Positions 1 to 5,752 of a stretch of DNA of 6,512 nucleotides are shown here, piece by piece. A program made the translations under genes and the position numbers. Location: the NCBI GenBank assembly GCA_034006575.1, contig JAVESN010000090.1, forward strand, positions 1-6,512. The letters run 5' to 3'. The stretch comes from Methanimicrococcus sp034006575 (GTDB taxonomy: Archaea; Halobacteriota; Methanosarcinia; Methanosarcinales; Methanosarcinaceae). The number at the start of each line of letters is the position of its first letter. Positions within the stretch are counted from its first letter, which is position 1. A model generated the notes under the pieces. That model worked only from the letters and a program-made list of their open reading frames with translations. It searched no databases and was not told where the DNA came from.

Positions 1-126
1 TCCATTTTGTGCGGCGAGCGCCGAACGCAAAGAGAAGTGGCGGATGTCGCGGGCGTCACGGAAGTCACGATTCGAAACCGTTACAAAGAATTAGCGGAAG
101 AATTAGACATTGAAATCATTCTCTGA
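1..126 (+). CDS. tfb: Archaeal transcription initiation factor B (TFIIB), C-terminal fragment
   Basis: The window opens inside this gene in frame 1, and 41 codons remain before a TGA stop. The visible peptide contains [20 protein letters not shown] followed by [13 protein letters not shown]. This is the typical end of the second cyclin-like repeat of archaeal TFB. In the family, the helix-turn-helix in this repeat contacts the BRE element upstream of the TATA box, while the N-terminal zinc ribbon (outside the window) recruits RNA polymerase. The protein acts in the cytoplasm as a general transcription factor with TBP. It is the main evidence that the DNA is archaeal. It is convergent with the CotH gene ending at 632 and is probably unrelated to that system. 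The gene is cut only by the window edge; the C-terminus is intact. Confidence 0.93.
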
Positions 127-163
127 TTCTTCTTTTTTATTTTTTAATTTTTTTAATTTTTCA
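127..163 (+). terminator. T-rich terminator after tfb
   Basis: Directly after the TFB stop codon the plus strand is almost pure T with a few A, in several runs of five to seven T, and no GC-rich hairpin. Archaeal RNA polymerase terminates at such T-tracts, so this is the likely 3' end of the tfb transcript. Confidence 0.65.
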
Positions 164-215
164 TCGTATCCCTTTTGAAAACAGACAGGACATCTGCGAA
201 AAACCTTTTCAGGCT

Positions 216-247
216 GTATTTGAGGAATGTTTGAAAATCCCAAATAC
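216..247. repeat. Inverted repeat, 7-bp arms
   Basis: The arms GTATTTG (216-222) and CAAATAC (241-247) are perfect complements separated by 18 nt. They lie in the least AT-rich part of the convergent spacer. They could form a stem in an RNA from either strand or be chance in AT-rich DNA. No function is assigned. Confidence 0.3.
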
Positions 248-451
248 GACCGCTCATTTTCTATTTTTTTGTAAACGTTGCGAGCAAAAAATAATCGGAA
301 AATTTACGGATTCACACCATAAATATCAAAAAAATAACATCGTTTTTTTTCATTTCAGTTTTTAAAATTTATCAGAGGGTTTTGCTGTTTGGCGCGGTGT
401 GTTTTTTATTGAAATGCCGCGACATGATTTCTATTTTTCAGTTTTGTCAAC

Positions 452-480
452 GTTTTTAAAAATAAAAGGTTTTTAAAAAT
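452..480. repeat. 12-bp direct repeat with 17-nt period
   Basis: GTTTTTAAAAAT occurs at 452-463 and again at 469-480. Each copy contains the 10-nt palindrome TTTTTAAAAA. On the minus strand this is part of a T-rich block downstream of the CotH gene, so it may simply be termination sequence. Confidence 0.45.
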
Positions 481-490
481 TAAAAAAATA
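455..490 (-). terminator. Probable T-tract terminator for CotH copy A
   Basis: Read on the minus strand, this block has several T runs, including seven T at 488-482. It is the first strong T-rich region downstream of the CotH stop at 632, which implies a 3' untranslated region of about 140 nt. The assignment rests on archaeal T-tract termination; no hairpin is needed. Confidence 0.45.
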
Positions 491-631
491 AATCTTTACA
501 ATTTATTTCATCTTTCCCGTTTTTTGTTTTTCATTATTTTTATTTTTTCCATTTTTAGATCTTTTTGTTTCATTTACAGCCATGGTTTCAAACATTTCTG
601 TATTTGTCAACCGTGTTGTTTTTATTCGTGT

Positions 632-2491
632 TTACAATGATTCCGTTCGAACCGCCGCATTTTCTCTGCCGCGCTCATTTTCGCCGGCGCGCCCCATATG
701 GCCCATGCCGCCGCCATCGCCCATATTCATGCCGCCCAAATCATTCATGTTCAACGCCGATGAATCCACCAAGGCGGATGAATCAGCGGATTGTCCTTCG
801 CTTGTTGACGGAATCGTGTCGTTTAATTGTCCTTGAACGCTTTTTGCGCGCAATTCGCCGAACATTCGGAGTGCCGAGACGGCCTTTTGATATTCGTCAT
901 AATCGTAAAACGCGGTTTTGTCGTTTTTAACGGATTCACCGATGAGCGCATCCAATTCCGTGATTTTTGCATCATAATATCCGCTGTTGAAATAATCGTC
1001 AACAATTTCCTGTAAGAAGGTATGATATATTTCTTTATACATTTCGTTTTCTAAGAAAACGCCGATCATCGGCCGATCTTCTAAACCGACACCGGAAACA
1101 GGCGTGTCAATCGGGAAATTGATGGAAGACGAAGCGTCTCCGCCCTGAAAAGCGCCGAACGCCAAATTGTAATCCCACGGAAGCATCGTAATTTGCCCGT
1201 TGTGCTCATACAAATAATAATTGTGTTTCAAACCGCTGACATAACTGTCCAAATTCACAAGCATCGTATTGGCCGCAAAATAGCGAAGCGTTCCGTCCAC
1301 ATTCACGTATGTTTCTAATTCTTCCCCCAAGTTTAAATATTTCAAAGCTTGAATGACACGCTTAAAATCGGAATTCTTGGCGTTTGAAAAAACGGCATTG
1401 TCAAAAATTTGATTGTAATCGGAAACGTTGTCACTCGTATAAACCAAATCCGCGCCGCCGCCGCTTCCGCCTCCAAAGCCGTCGCCCATGCCGCCGAAGT
1501 TGCCGTTGAAGTTGTCACCGAAGTTGCCGCTGAAGTTGCCGTCCATGCCGCCGAATTTACCGCCGCTCATGTTTTCAAAATCCGGACGTTCCGTTTCTGT
1601 ATTTGTCGGCGCGCCATCTGTCGGAACGGCCGTATTTTCTTGCGCCGTTCGTTCCGTCCGCATTTGATCGCCGCTTTGAATCCTGTCAAACATTCCATTT
1701 CCGAATTGGCCGTCAAAATCGCCGCCGAAATTATCGCCCAAAGATTCCCCGAAATTACCGCCGCCCCGGTTGCCGCCGAAGTCATCATCGGGCTTGCCGC
1801 TTCCTTCCGGACGATTGCCGCCTCCTTCGCCGCCCCTCCCCATGGATTCGGGTTTGTAAAGTTGGCCGAAATCGCTTCCGTAAACGCGCGCCGCGAAATC
1901 TTCTTCGACGGCTTCAATCGCCAAATAAAGTCCCCACGGTTCCCCGTTTAACGTGATGTCCGCGAAATTAAAAAGCGGTGTCGGAACGCCGATGAAAGAC
2001 AACATGTCGTACGACAAATATTCTTTCATGTAAGTCGGATCTTGGTACATATTGTTAATCACAAATTCTTCAAGGCCGAAAAACGTTTGACCGTCCACAT
2101 ATTTGTCCGCTTTTAATTTGAAACTGTAGCGATCCGAATCACTGCTTGCCACTTGCGATAAACTGGTCATTCCCTTCGTTCGAATACCGGCGGAATAAAA
2201 GGTTTTGCCGTTAATTGTCACGTTGCATCTGTGATATTCTTCGGCGGTCGGATTTTCTAATATATCCTTCCAATCCTCGTCCGAGATTTCAATGCGGATT
2301 GATGTAATCATGCTTTGATCAAAGATTTCGGCTTCATATTCCGCGCTTTTGCCGGCCGATGAGATTCCGAGAAGATTCGGACAAAACATTAAAACGCAGA
2401 CAAGAAAAACGGCGCAAATCACCAAAATGAGCGCGGCGGCATTATAATATTTGTTGTTGATAAACCCGTTGTTCTTATCCGAAGCGCTCAT
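632..2491 (-). CDS. CotH-family atypical kinase, copy A, membrane-anchored, with Gly-rich insert
   Basis: This 619-residue protein has a short N-terminal cytosolic end, one hydrophobic segment (about 16-37) and then a CotH kinase-like domain, probably extracytoplasmic. Family landmarks are GIRTKG (102-107), RYSFKLKADKY (121-131), DPTYMKEYLSYDM (151-163), NGEPWGLYLAIE (182-193) and YNQIFDNAVF (359-368). Further on are NLDSY (413-417), HNYYLY (423-428) and PWDYNLAFG (438-446). CotH of Bacillus is an ATP-dependent kinase that phosphorylates spore coat proteins on serine. By motif, Asp415 and Asp440 match its catalytic and metal-binding aspartates (inference). Residues about 217-346 form a Gly/Phe/Asn-rich low-complexity insert absent from copy B. 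The tail after about 562 is rich in Ser, then Gly and Met. Gly-rich inserts at this site also occur in bacterial CotH proteins. The start overlaps the DUF4956 stop by 4 nt (ATGA), implying translational coupling. An archaeon makes no spores, so the natural substrate is unknown. Confidence 0.9.
   Translation of the reverse strand: MSASDKNNGFINNKYYNAAALILVICAVFLVCVLMFCPNLLGISSAGKSAEYEAEIFDQSMITSIRIEISDEDWKDILENPTAEEYHRCNVTINGKTFYSAGIRTKGMTSLSQVASSDSDRYSFKLKADKYVDGQTFFGLEEFVINNMYQDPTYMKEYLSYDMLSFIGVPTPLFNFADITLNGEPWGLYLAIEAVEEDFAARVYGSDFGQLYKPESMGRGGEGGGNRPEGSGKPDDDFGGNRGGGNFGESLGDNFGGDFDGQFGNGMFDRIQSGDQMRTERTAQENTAVPTDGAPTNTETERPDFENMSGGKFGGMDGNFSGNFGDNFNGNFGGMGDGFGGGSGGGADLVYTSDNVSDYNQIFDNAVFSNAKNSDFKRVIQALKYLNLGEELETYVNVDGTLRYFAANTMLVNLDSYVSGLKHNYYLYEHNGQITMLPWDYNLAFGAFQGGDASSSINFPIDTPVSGVGLEDRPMIGVFLENEMYKEIYHTFLQEIVDDYFNSGYYDAKITELDALIGESVKNDKTAFYDYDEYQKAVSALRMFGELRAKSVQGQLNDTIPSTSEGQSADSSALVDSSALNMNDLGGMNMGDGGGMGHMGRAGENERGRENAAVRTESL
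1454..1843 (-). repeat. Low-complexity Gly/Phe/Asn-rich coding insert in CotH copy A
   Basis: This codes for residues 217-346 of CotH copy A. Two Gly/Phe/Asn/Asp-rich blocks (about 218-268 and 309-346) flank a Thr/Glu/Pro-rich stretch (about 278-306). The second block has a four-residue rhythm (DGNF, SGNF, GDNF, NGNF at 317-332), which is a degenerate 12-bp tandem repeat at 1496-1543. Copy B has only about 25 residues at this site. The insert lies between the RLYKPE-like strand and the ADLVYT segment, so it is likely a surface loop or tether. Its DNA repeats could change length by slippage. Confidence 0.85.
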
Positions 2492-3168
2492 GTGACGTAT
2501 TCCCCGTTATAGCTGACCAAAACCGCGTTCTTGACGCCGGTTTGCTCGGAAATCTTATTCAAAAAAGCGCTTTCGGAATCCGCCAAACGAACTTCAATCG
2601 TCAATTCGGTTCCGGATGCGGAAAGCGTTTTGGAGCGAAGAACATGCTTTTTGACGGAGGATTTCACAACGGACATAATTTCGTTTTCAACTCCTTCTCC
2701 TTCAAAGTCCACCACCAAAATGTAAGGTTGGTCGGTCGGCTTGCGGGTTGAGAAAACCCATAAAACCACACCGATGAAAAGAGAACCGAAAACAGCCAGC
2801 GGAATCAATCCGGCGCCGGTCACAATTCCTGCAGAAATGGCCCAAAAAAGATACGCGATATCCATCGGCTCTTTAACGGCGGAGCGGAAACGAACAATCG
2901 AAAGCGCGCCGACCATTCCCAACGATAAAATAATATTGGAGCTGATGGCGATAATAATCATTGTCGTCACAACAGCCATCGCAATCAGCGAAACGCCGAA
3001 TCCCGACGAATACATGACGCCGCTAAATGTTTTTTTATAAATGTAATAAATAAACAGGCCGATAATAAAAGCCAAAATCATGGCAATCGCCATATCTATA
3101 AATGAAAAATTGGTGATATTGTCAATCACGTTGGACGTGAACAAATCGTTAAAATTTAATGTTGTCAT
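2488..3168 (-). CDS. DUF4956 family integral membrane protein, copy A
   Basis: This 226-residue protein has predicted membrane spans at about 25-44, 57-80, 104-118 and 121-140, and a soluble C-terminal domain at about 147-226. The hallmark is SLGMVGALSIVRFRSAVKEP (82-101) followed by MDIAYLFWAISAG, the most conserved part of DUF4956. The basic/acidic RFRSAVKEP segment next to membrane helices suggests a functional site at the cytosolic face or within the bilayer. The biochemical function of DUF4956 is, to my knowledge, not established. Family members often sit beside VTC and CotH genes, as here. ATG at 3168 is chosen because GGAG (3181-3178) lies 9 nt upstream and copy B starts at the same point. 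The TGA stop overlaps the CotH start. The alignment to copy B needs no gaps (157 of 226 identical by hand count); the core 41-120 is much more conserved than the ends. Confidence 0.9.
   Translation of the reverse strand: MTTLNFNDLFTSNVIDNITNFSFIDMAIAMILAFIIGLFIYYIYKKTFSGVMYSSGFGVSLIAMAVVTTMIIIAISSNIILSLGMVGALSIVRFRSAVKEPMDIAYLFWAISAGIVTGAGLIPLAVFGSLFIGVVLWVFSTRKPTDQPYILVVDFEGEGVENEIMSVVKSSVKKHVLRSKTLSASGTELTIEVRLADSESAFLNKISEQTGVKNAVLVSYNGEYVT
2502..2505 (-). promoter_or_regulatory. Ribosome-binding site for CotH copy A inside DUF4956 copy A
   Basis: GGGG on the minus strand lies 10 nt before the CotH ATG at 2491, within the codons for the NGEYVT end of DUF4956 copy A. The matching site before copy B is the stronger GGAG, so initiation may be weaker here or depend more on coupling from the upstream stop. 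Confidence 0.5.
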
Positions 3169-3240
3169 TTTTTAAAACTCCGGATATGAAACTTGATTTT
3201 TTGTTTTTAAAAAATAAATTTTGAAAATACTAAATTTGAA

Positions 3241-3288
3241 AACATTTTATTATAATACTTGAAAATGTTATAAAACTTGAAAACATTT
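3241..3288. repeat. Overlapping inverted repeats in the VTC-DUF4956 spacer
   Basis: AACATTTT (3241-3248) pairs with AAAATGTT (3262-3269), and the inner part of the latter can instead pair with AACATTT (3282-3288). One central arm shared by two partners gives two mutually exclusive stems. Composition is nearly all A and T, so chance is a real alternative. Confidence 0.35.
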
Positions 3289-3304
3289 AAAAATATTAAA
3301 AAAA
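3289..3304 (-). terminator. T-tract after VTC stop
   Basis: Immediately after the VTC stop codon the minus strand reads seven T, AATA, then five T. This is a plausible full or partial archaeal terminator that could lower expression of the downstream DUF4956-CotH pair relative to VTC. Confidence 0.45.
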
Positions 3305-3991
3305 TTAACCAAACATACGAGAAACCGCATATTTTGAAAAAGCCGTGCTTTTACGATTTTGAACTCTGACGGAATTTAAAATAATGTCCGGGAGAAATTC
3401 ATCATATTTAACTTCTAAAATTATAATGTTTGAATCGTGTGTTTGAACGGTCGGAAGTTTGGGGTTGAACAAATCTTTGGCATGAACGCCGGTGGTGATT
3501 TGAGAATCCAAAGTGACCCTGACATTTCCCGGCCGATAAACGAACGGCTCTCGAATGTAGTCGACAATCGTTTTTGGCCGAAGCATCTCATACTTCATTT
3601 TCGCGTAAAGCTCAACCAAAAGCGCGTGCTCCGATTTTTTCATCCATTCCGTTTCACCGGAAATCAACTGCTCGCATTGCTCCTGCGTGACGGGCGCGTC
3701 GATTTTATTGCAAAAACCGTTTACTTTCGTTTTTTTCTCTAAACGAATATAAGACGCGTCGTCATTATACATTCGAATTCGGAATTTTTCACGGTTATTT
3801 ACACCGTCCACCTTTTCTCGAAGAACGCGATCCGTCGGCGTTTCAAAATACAAACTTCGAATTTTATAAGTTCCGTTTTCGTTGACATGACGATCCGTTT
3901 CGGCAAAAGCGGATAATCGACTTTTGATTGTCAAATAATCCGCCGTATTGATATAATATTTAAGCTCGTGTCTGAATTTTAAAGGTGTCAT
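3305..3991 (-). CDS. VTC/polyphosphate polymerase domain-containing protein
   Basis: This 228-residue soluble protein consists of essentially one VTC domain of the triphosphate tunnel fold. Motifs in order are FRHELKYYI (6-14), IRSLYFET (44-51), REKFRIRMYN (67-76), IRLEKKTKVNG (82-92), DYIREPFVYR (144-153), VRVTLDSQI (157-165) and ILEVKYDEFLP (191-201). Near the end are SVRVQNRKSTAFSKY (207-221). The alternating Arg/Lys and Glu on strands fit the basic tunnel that binds polyphosphate or triphosphate and the acidic metal site. In yeast Vtc4 this domain polymerises polyphosphate from ATP; activity here is inferred. There are no membrane spans, so it should be cytosolic. ATG at 3991 is preferred over a TTG at 4021 because the protein then begins just before the conserved FRHELKY motif and GGAG (4006-4003) lies 11 nt upstream. 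It heads the unit leading to DUF4956 and CotH copy A; no VTC gene lies beside copy B in the window. Confidence 0.9.
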   Translation of the reverse strand: MTPLKFRHELKYYINTADYLTIKSRLSAFAETDRHVNENGTYKIRSLYFETPTDRVLREKVDGVNNREKFRIRMYNDDASYIRLEKKTKVNGFCNKIDAPVTQEQCEQLISGETEWMKKSEHALLVELYAKMKYEMLRPKTIVDYIREPFVYRPGNVRVTLDSQITTGVHAKDLFNPKLPTVQTHDSNIIILEVKYDEFLPDIILNSVRVQNRKSTAFSKYAVSRMFG

Positions 3992-4019
3992 GCAACAATT
4001 TTCTCCGGTTGTACGAATC

Positions 4020-4053
4020 AATGTAAACCTTATTTTATTGTTTGGTTTACATT
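4020..4053. promoter_or_regulatory. Perfect 10-bp inverted repeat in the VTC promoter (possible operator)
   Basis: AATGTAAACC (4020-4029) is the exact reverse complement of GGTTTACATT (4044-4053), with a 14-nt centre. It lies 29 nt before the VTC ATG and spans the transcript start predicted from the TATA-like box at 4068-4078. That placement suits a repressor site blocking initiation. A hairpin in the 5' leader is the alternative if transcription starts further upstream. Confidence 0.5.
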
Positions 4054-4067
4054 GGAATGAGGTCTCA

Positions 4068-4078
4068 GATATATATAG
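4068..4078 (-). promoter_or_regulatory. TATA box for VTC
   Basis: The minus strand reads CTATATATATC, a good archaeal TATA box. A start about 26 nt downstream would fall near 4047, giving a leader of roughly 55 nt that contains the GGAG site. It implies that VTC and the genes after it have their own promoter, separate from CotH copy B. Confidence 0.55.
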
Positions 4079-4111
4079 TTGTCGTTTTTGTTAATCATAT
4101 TTTTTAAATTG

Positions 4112-4213
4112 ATTTGATAAATCAAATTCAGTCGTTTGATATATCAAATTCGTTCGTCTGATAAAAGTTTTAATCCAATTGTCTGATAAAAATTCTAATC
4201 CATTCGTCTGATT
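4112..4213. repeat. Five degenerate tandem repeats, period 22 then 25
   Basis: Units begin at 4112, 4134, 4156, 4181 and 4206, each opening with a variant of GTCTGAT (the first two ATTTGAT and GTTTGAT). The first two units are palindromic: ATTTGAT-AA-ATCAAAT at 4112-4127 and the perfect 14-mer TTTGATATATCAAA at 4135-4148. The third and fourth units share GTCTGATAAAA and TAATCCA. On the minus strand units three and four carry TTTTATCAGAC, putting T runs downstream of the CotH copy B stop. They may be binding sites, a terminator array or an expanding simple repeat. They are too short and degenerate for CRISPR. Confidence 0.6.
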
Positions 4214-4215
4214 CC

Positions 4216-4242
4216 TCTGATTTTCGTTTCCGATAAATCAGA
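4216..4242 (-). terminator. Hairpin directly after CotH copy B stop
   Basis: TCTGATTT (4216-4223) and AAATCAGA (4235-4242) form a perfect 8-bp stem with an 11-nt loop, starting two bases after the TAA stop at 4244-4246. On the minus strand, T runs follow in the repeat array (for example at 4192-4188). It probably marks or protects the 3' end of the DUF4956-CotH copy B transcript. The arms use the same word as the adjacent repeats. Confidence 0.45.
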
Positions 4243-4243
4243 C

Positions 4244-5752
4244 TTAAGCGTTTGATAAAACGGAATCGCTTTCTGGGTTGTATCTCGGATTTTCAGGTTT
4301 AATTTCATAATTAAAAGTGCGCTCCATAAACATTCCGTCAACCGATATCTCCGTTGATAAATTGGACGGGTCAACACGCTGGTCAAAATGCGTTTTGGGG
4401 ATTGTTCCGTTCAACTGCCCTTCCAAACTGCGCGCGCGGTATTCTCCAAACAAAAGCAAAGTGTCAACGCCGGCTGAATACGTTTCATATGATACGAAGG
4501 CGGTCGGGTCATCGCGAACTTCATTGCCGATGAGCTCATCCACCGCGTGAATCGTTTCTTTATACCTTCCGCTTTTGAAATATCCGTCCAAAATATTTTC
4601 TAAAATCGAATAATATTGTTCTTTATAGGTTTCGTTTTTTAAAAGCATATTTAAAAGCGGTCGGTGATACATTGAAACATTGGAATAAACCGGAGTGTCT
4701 ATCGGATAATCCACGATGGACGGGGTGCTGTCGTCTTTATAACCGTCAAAAGCAAAATTTTGGTCCCACGGAAAAATCATTACCTTGCCATTCTTTTCAT
4801 ACAAGTAAAAGTTTTGAAGAGACGGGCCGCAATACCCGTCCATGCTGACAACGACGCCCGTTACGGCGAAATAGGCCAGAGATTCGTCAATGTAAACATT
4901 TTCATCTAAGTTTTCTCCTTTGTTTATGCTTTCAATGGATTTTAAAAGACGTTTGCAATCCGCGCGCGTGGTTTCCTTAAAAACGGCATTTCCAAAGATT
5001 TGATAATAATCCCAAATATTATCGGTCGTATAAATTAACGCGGCGCCTTGATTGACATCCGTTCCAAACGGCGGCAAAGTTCCGCCCAATTTCGGAATAT
5101 TTTTCTCATCGATGAGTTCGGGTTTATATAATCGGCCGTAATCGTTTCCAAAAACACGCCTTGCAAAATCTCCTTCGACGGTTTCGACCGCCAAATAAAG
5201 TCCCCAATCCAAGCCGTTAATATCAATGTCGGCGTACGCAAAAAGCGGAACCGGAACGCCGGCGTAATCCATCATGTCGTACGCCAAATACTCTTTCATA
5301 TAAGTCGGGTCTCGATAATGATTGTTGACGACGAATTCTTTTAATCCGAAAAAAGATTGTCCGGGAAGATATTCATCCGCTTTGAATTTGAAACTGTAGC
5401 GATCCGAGTTGCTGTATTCTACCGAAGATAAACTGGATTGTCCTTTGGTCCGAATACCGACGACATAAAATTTTTGTCCGTTAATCGTCAAATTGCAGGG
5501 ATAATATCTTTCTTCCAGCGGATTTGAAAGCAATCGGTCCCAATCTTTTTCATCCATTTCGATTTCGATGGATGTTATTTTTTCTCGGTCAAACATCTTT
5601 TCTTCATAATTTATTTCATCCGCCGGGGCTTTGACGGAATTCGGATACAACATCAAAAAAGAAACGAAAAGAATCGCGACAATCATTAAAACAACCGCTA
5701 AAAGATTCATGTATTTGCTGTTGATTAATCCGGCTCCTTTTTCGGAATTCAT
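4244..5752 (-). CDS. CotH-family atypical kinase, copy B, membrane-anchored
   Basis: This 502-residue paralogue of CotH copy A has a hydrophobic segment at about 15-37 followed by the CotH domain. Landmarks are GIRTKGQSSLSS (99-110), RYSFKFKADEY (118-128), DPTYMKEYLAYDM (148-160), LDWGLYLAVETVE (181-193), YYQIFGNAVF (249-258), MDGYCG (304-309) and PWDQNFAFD (328-336). Asp305 and Asp330 correspond to the presumed catalytic and metal-binding aspartates of copy A, so the core acidic residues are kept. Neighbours differ: copy A's HNYYLY is QNFYLY here, and its WDYNLAFG is WDQNFAFD. Activity may be altered. It has no Gly-rich insert, only about 25 residues at that site, and its tail (about 455-502) is unlike that of copy A. 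The N-lobe aligns with copy A with hardly any gap and roughly 60% identity by eye. The start overlaps the DUF4956 copy B stop by 4 nt. The substrate is unknown. Confidence 0.9.
   Translation of the reverse strand: MNSEKGAGLINSKYMNLLAVVLMIVAILFVSFLMLYPNSVKAPADEINYEEKMFDREKITSIEIEMDEKDWDRLLSNPLEERYYPCNLTINGQKFYVVGIRTKGQSSLSSVEYSNSDRYSFKFKADEYLPGQSFFGLKEFVVNNHYRDPTYMKEYLAYDMMDYAGVPVPLFAYADIDINGLDWGLYLAVETVEGDFARRVFGNDYGRLYKPELIDEKNIPKLGGTLPPFGTDVNQGAALIYTTDNIWDYYQIFGNAVFKETTRADCKRLLKSIESINKGENLDENVYIDESLAYFAVTGVVVSMDGYCGPSLQNFYLYEKNGKVMIFPWDQNFAFDGYKDDSTPSIVDYPIDTPVYSNVSMYHRPLLNMLLKNETYKEQYYSILENILDGYFKSGRYKETIHAVDELIGNEVRDDPTAFVSYETYSAGVDTLLLFGEYRARSLEGQLNGTIPKTHFDQRVDPSNLSTEISVDGMFMERTFNYEIKPENPRYNPESDSVLSNA

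Larger units (their letters stand above)
127..631. other. Gene-free convergent intergenic region (505 nt)
   Basis: This stretch separates the 3' ends of tfb (+) and CotH copy A (-). It is strongly AT-rich, with long T runs on both strands, and I see no credible coding sequence, tRNA or rRNA. A slightly less AT-rich island at about 165-260 contains a short inverted repeat, and a perfect 12-bp direct repeat lies near 452-480. T runs on the minus strand at about 455-490 could terminate the CotH transcript. The open frames near 565-930 are antisense to the end of the CotH gene and lack protein-like composition. Confidence 0.6.
3169..3304 (-). other. AT-rich spacer between VTC and DUF4956 copy A
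   Basis: These 136 nt contain a T-tract directly after the VTC stop, repeated TTGAAAA words (3221, 3236, 3259, 3277) with irregular spacing, and overlapping short inverted repeats. TTTATAAC on the minus strand (3274-3267) is one of several possible TATA boxes, so a separate promoter for DUF4956-CotH copy A is possible but cannot be picked out reliably. The GGAG at 3181-3178 is the ribosome-binding site for DUF4956 copy A. Readthrough from VTC would put all three genes on one transcript. Confidence 0.5.

Noticed and set aside
565..930. Plus-strand open frames of 121 and 84 residues near the end of CotH copy A
   Set aside because: They overlap the real minus-strand gene, are rich in Arg, Pro and Cys in a way typical of antisense frames, and have no recognisable domain.
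1409..1951. A 180-residue plus-strand open frame rich in Ala and Val
   Set aside because: It is antisense to the Gly-rich insert of CotH copy A. Its composition is the mirror of the GCC/GGC repeats, and no ribosome-binding site or family motif is seen.
632..2491. Reading CotH as evidence for sporulation
   Set aside because: The neighbouring TFB marks the DNA as archaeal, and CotH-like kinases also occur outside spore formers.
2741..3040. Plus-strand open frames antisense to DUF4956 copies (also 5924-6301)
   Set aside because: The two resemble each other only because the DUF4956 genes on the other strand are paralogues; long conserved antisense frames are expected from this.
3992..4021. TTG start at 4021 extending the VTC protein by 10 residues
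   Set aside because: The extra residues precede the conserved domain start, the TTG lies in the inverted repeat region, and the ATG at 3991 has a GGAG site.
4112..4243. CRISPR array
   Set aside because: The repeats are short (about 7-14 conserved bases), degenerate and nearly contiguous, with no unique spacers and no cas genes.
4195..4386. A 63-residue minus-strand open frame overlapping the CotH copy B end
   Set aside because: It is in another frame of a well-supported gene and runs into the repeat array; no coding signal.
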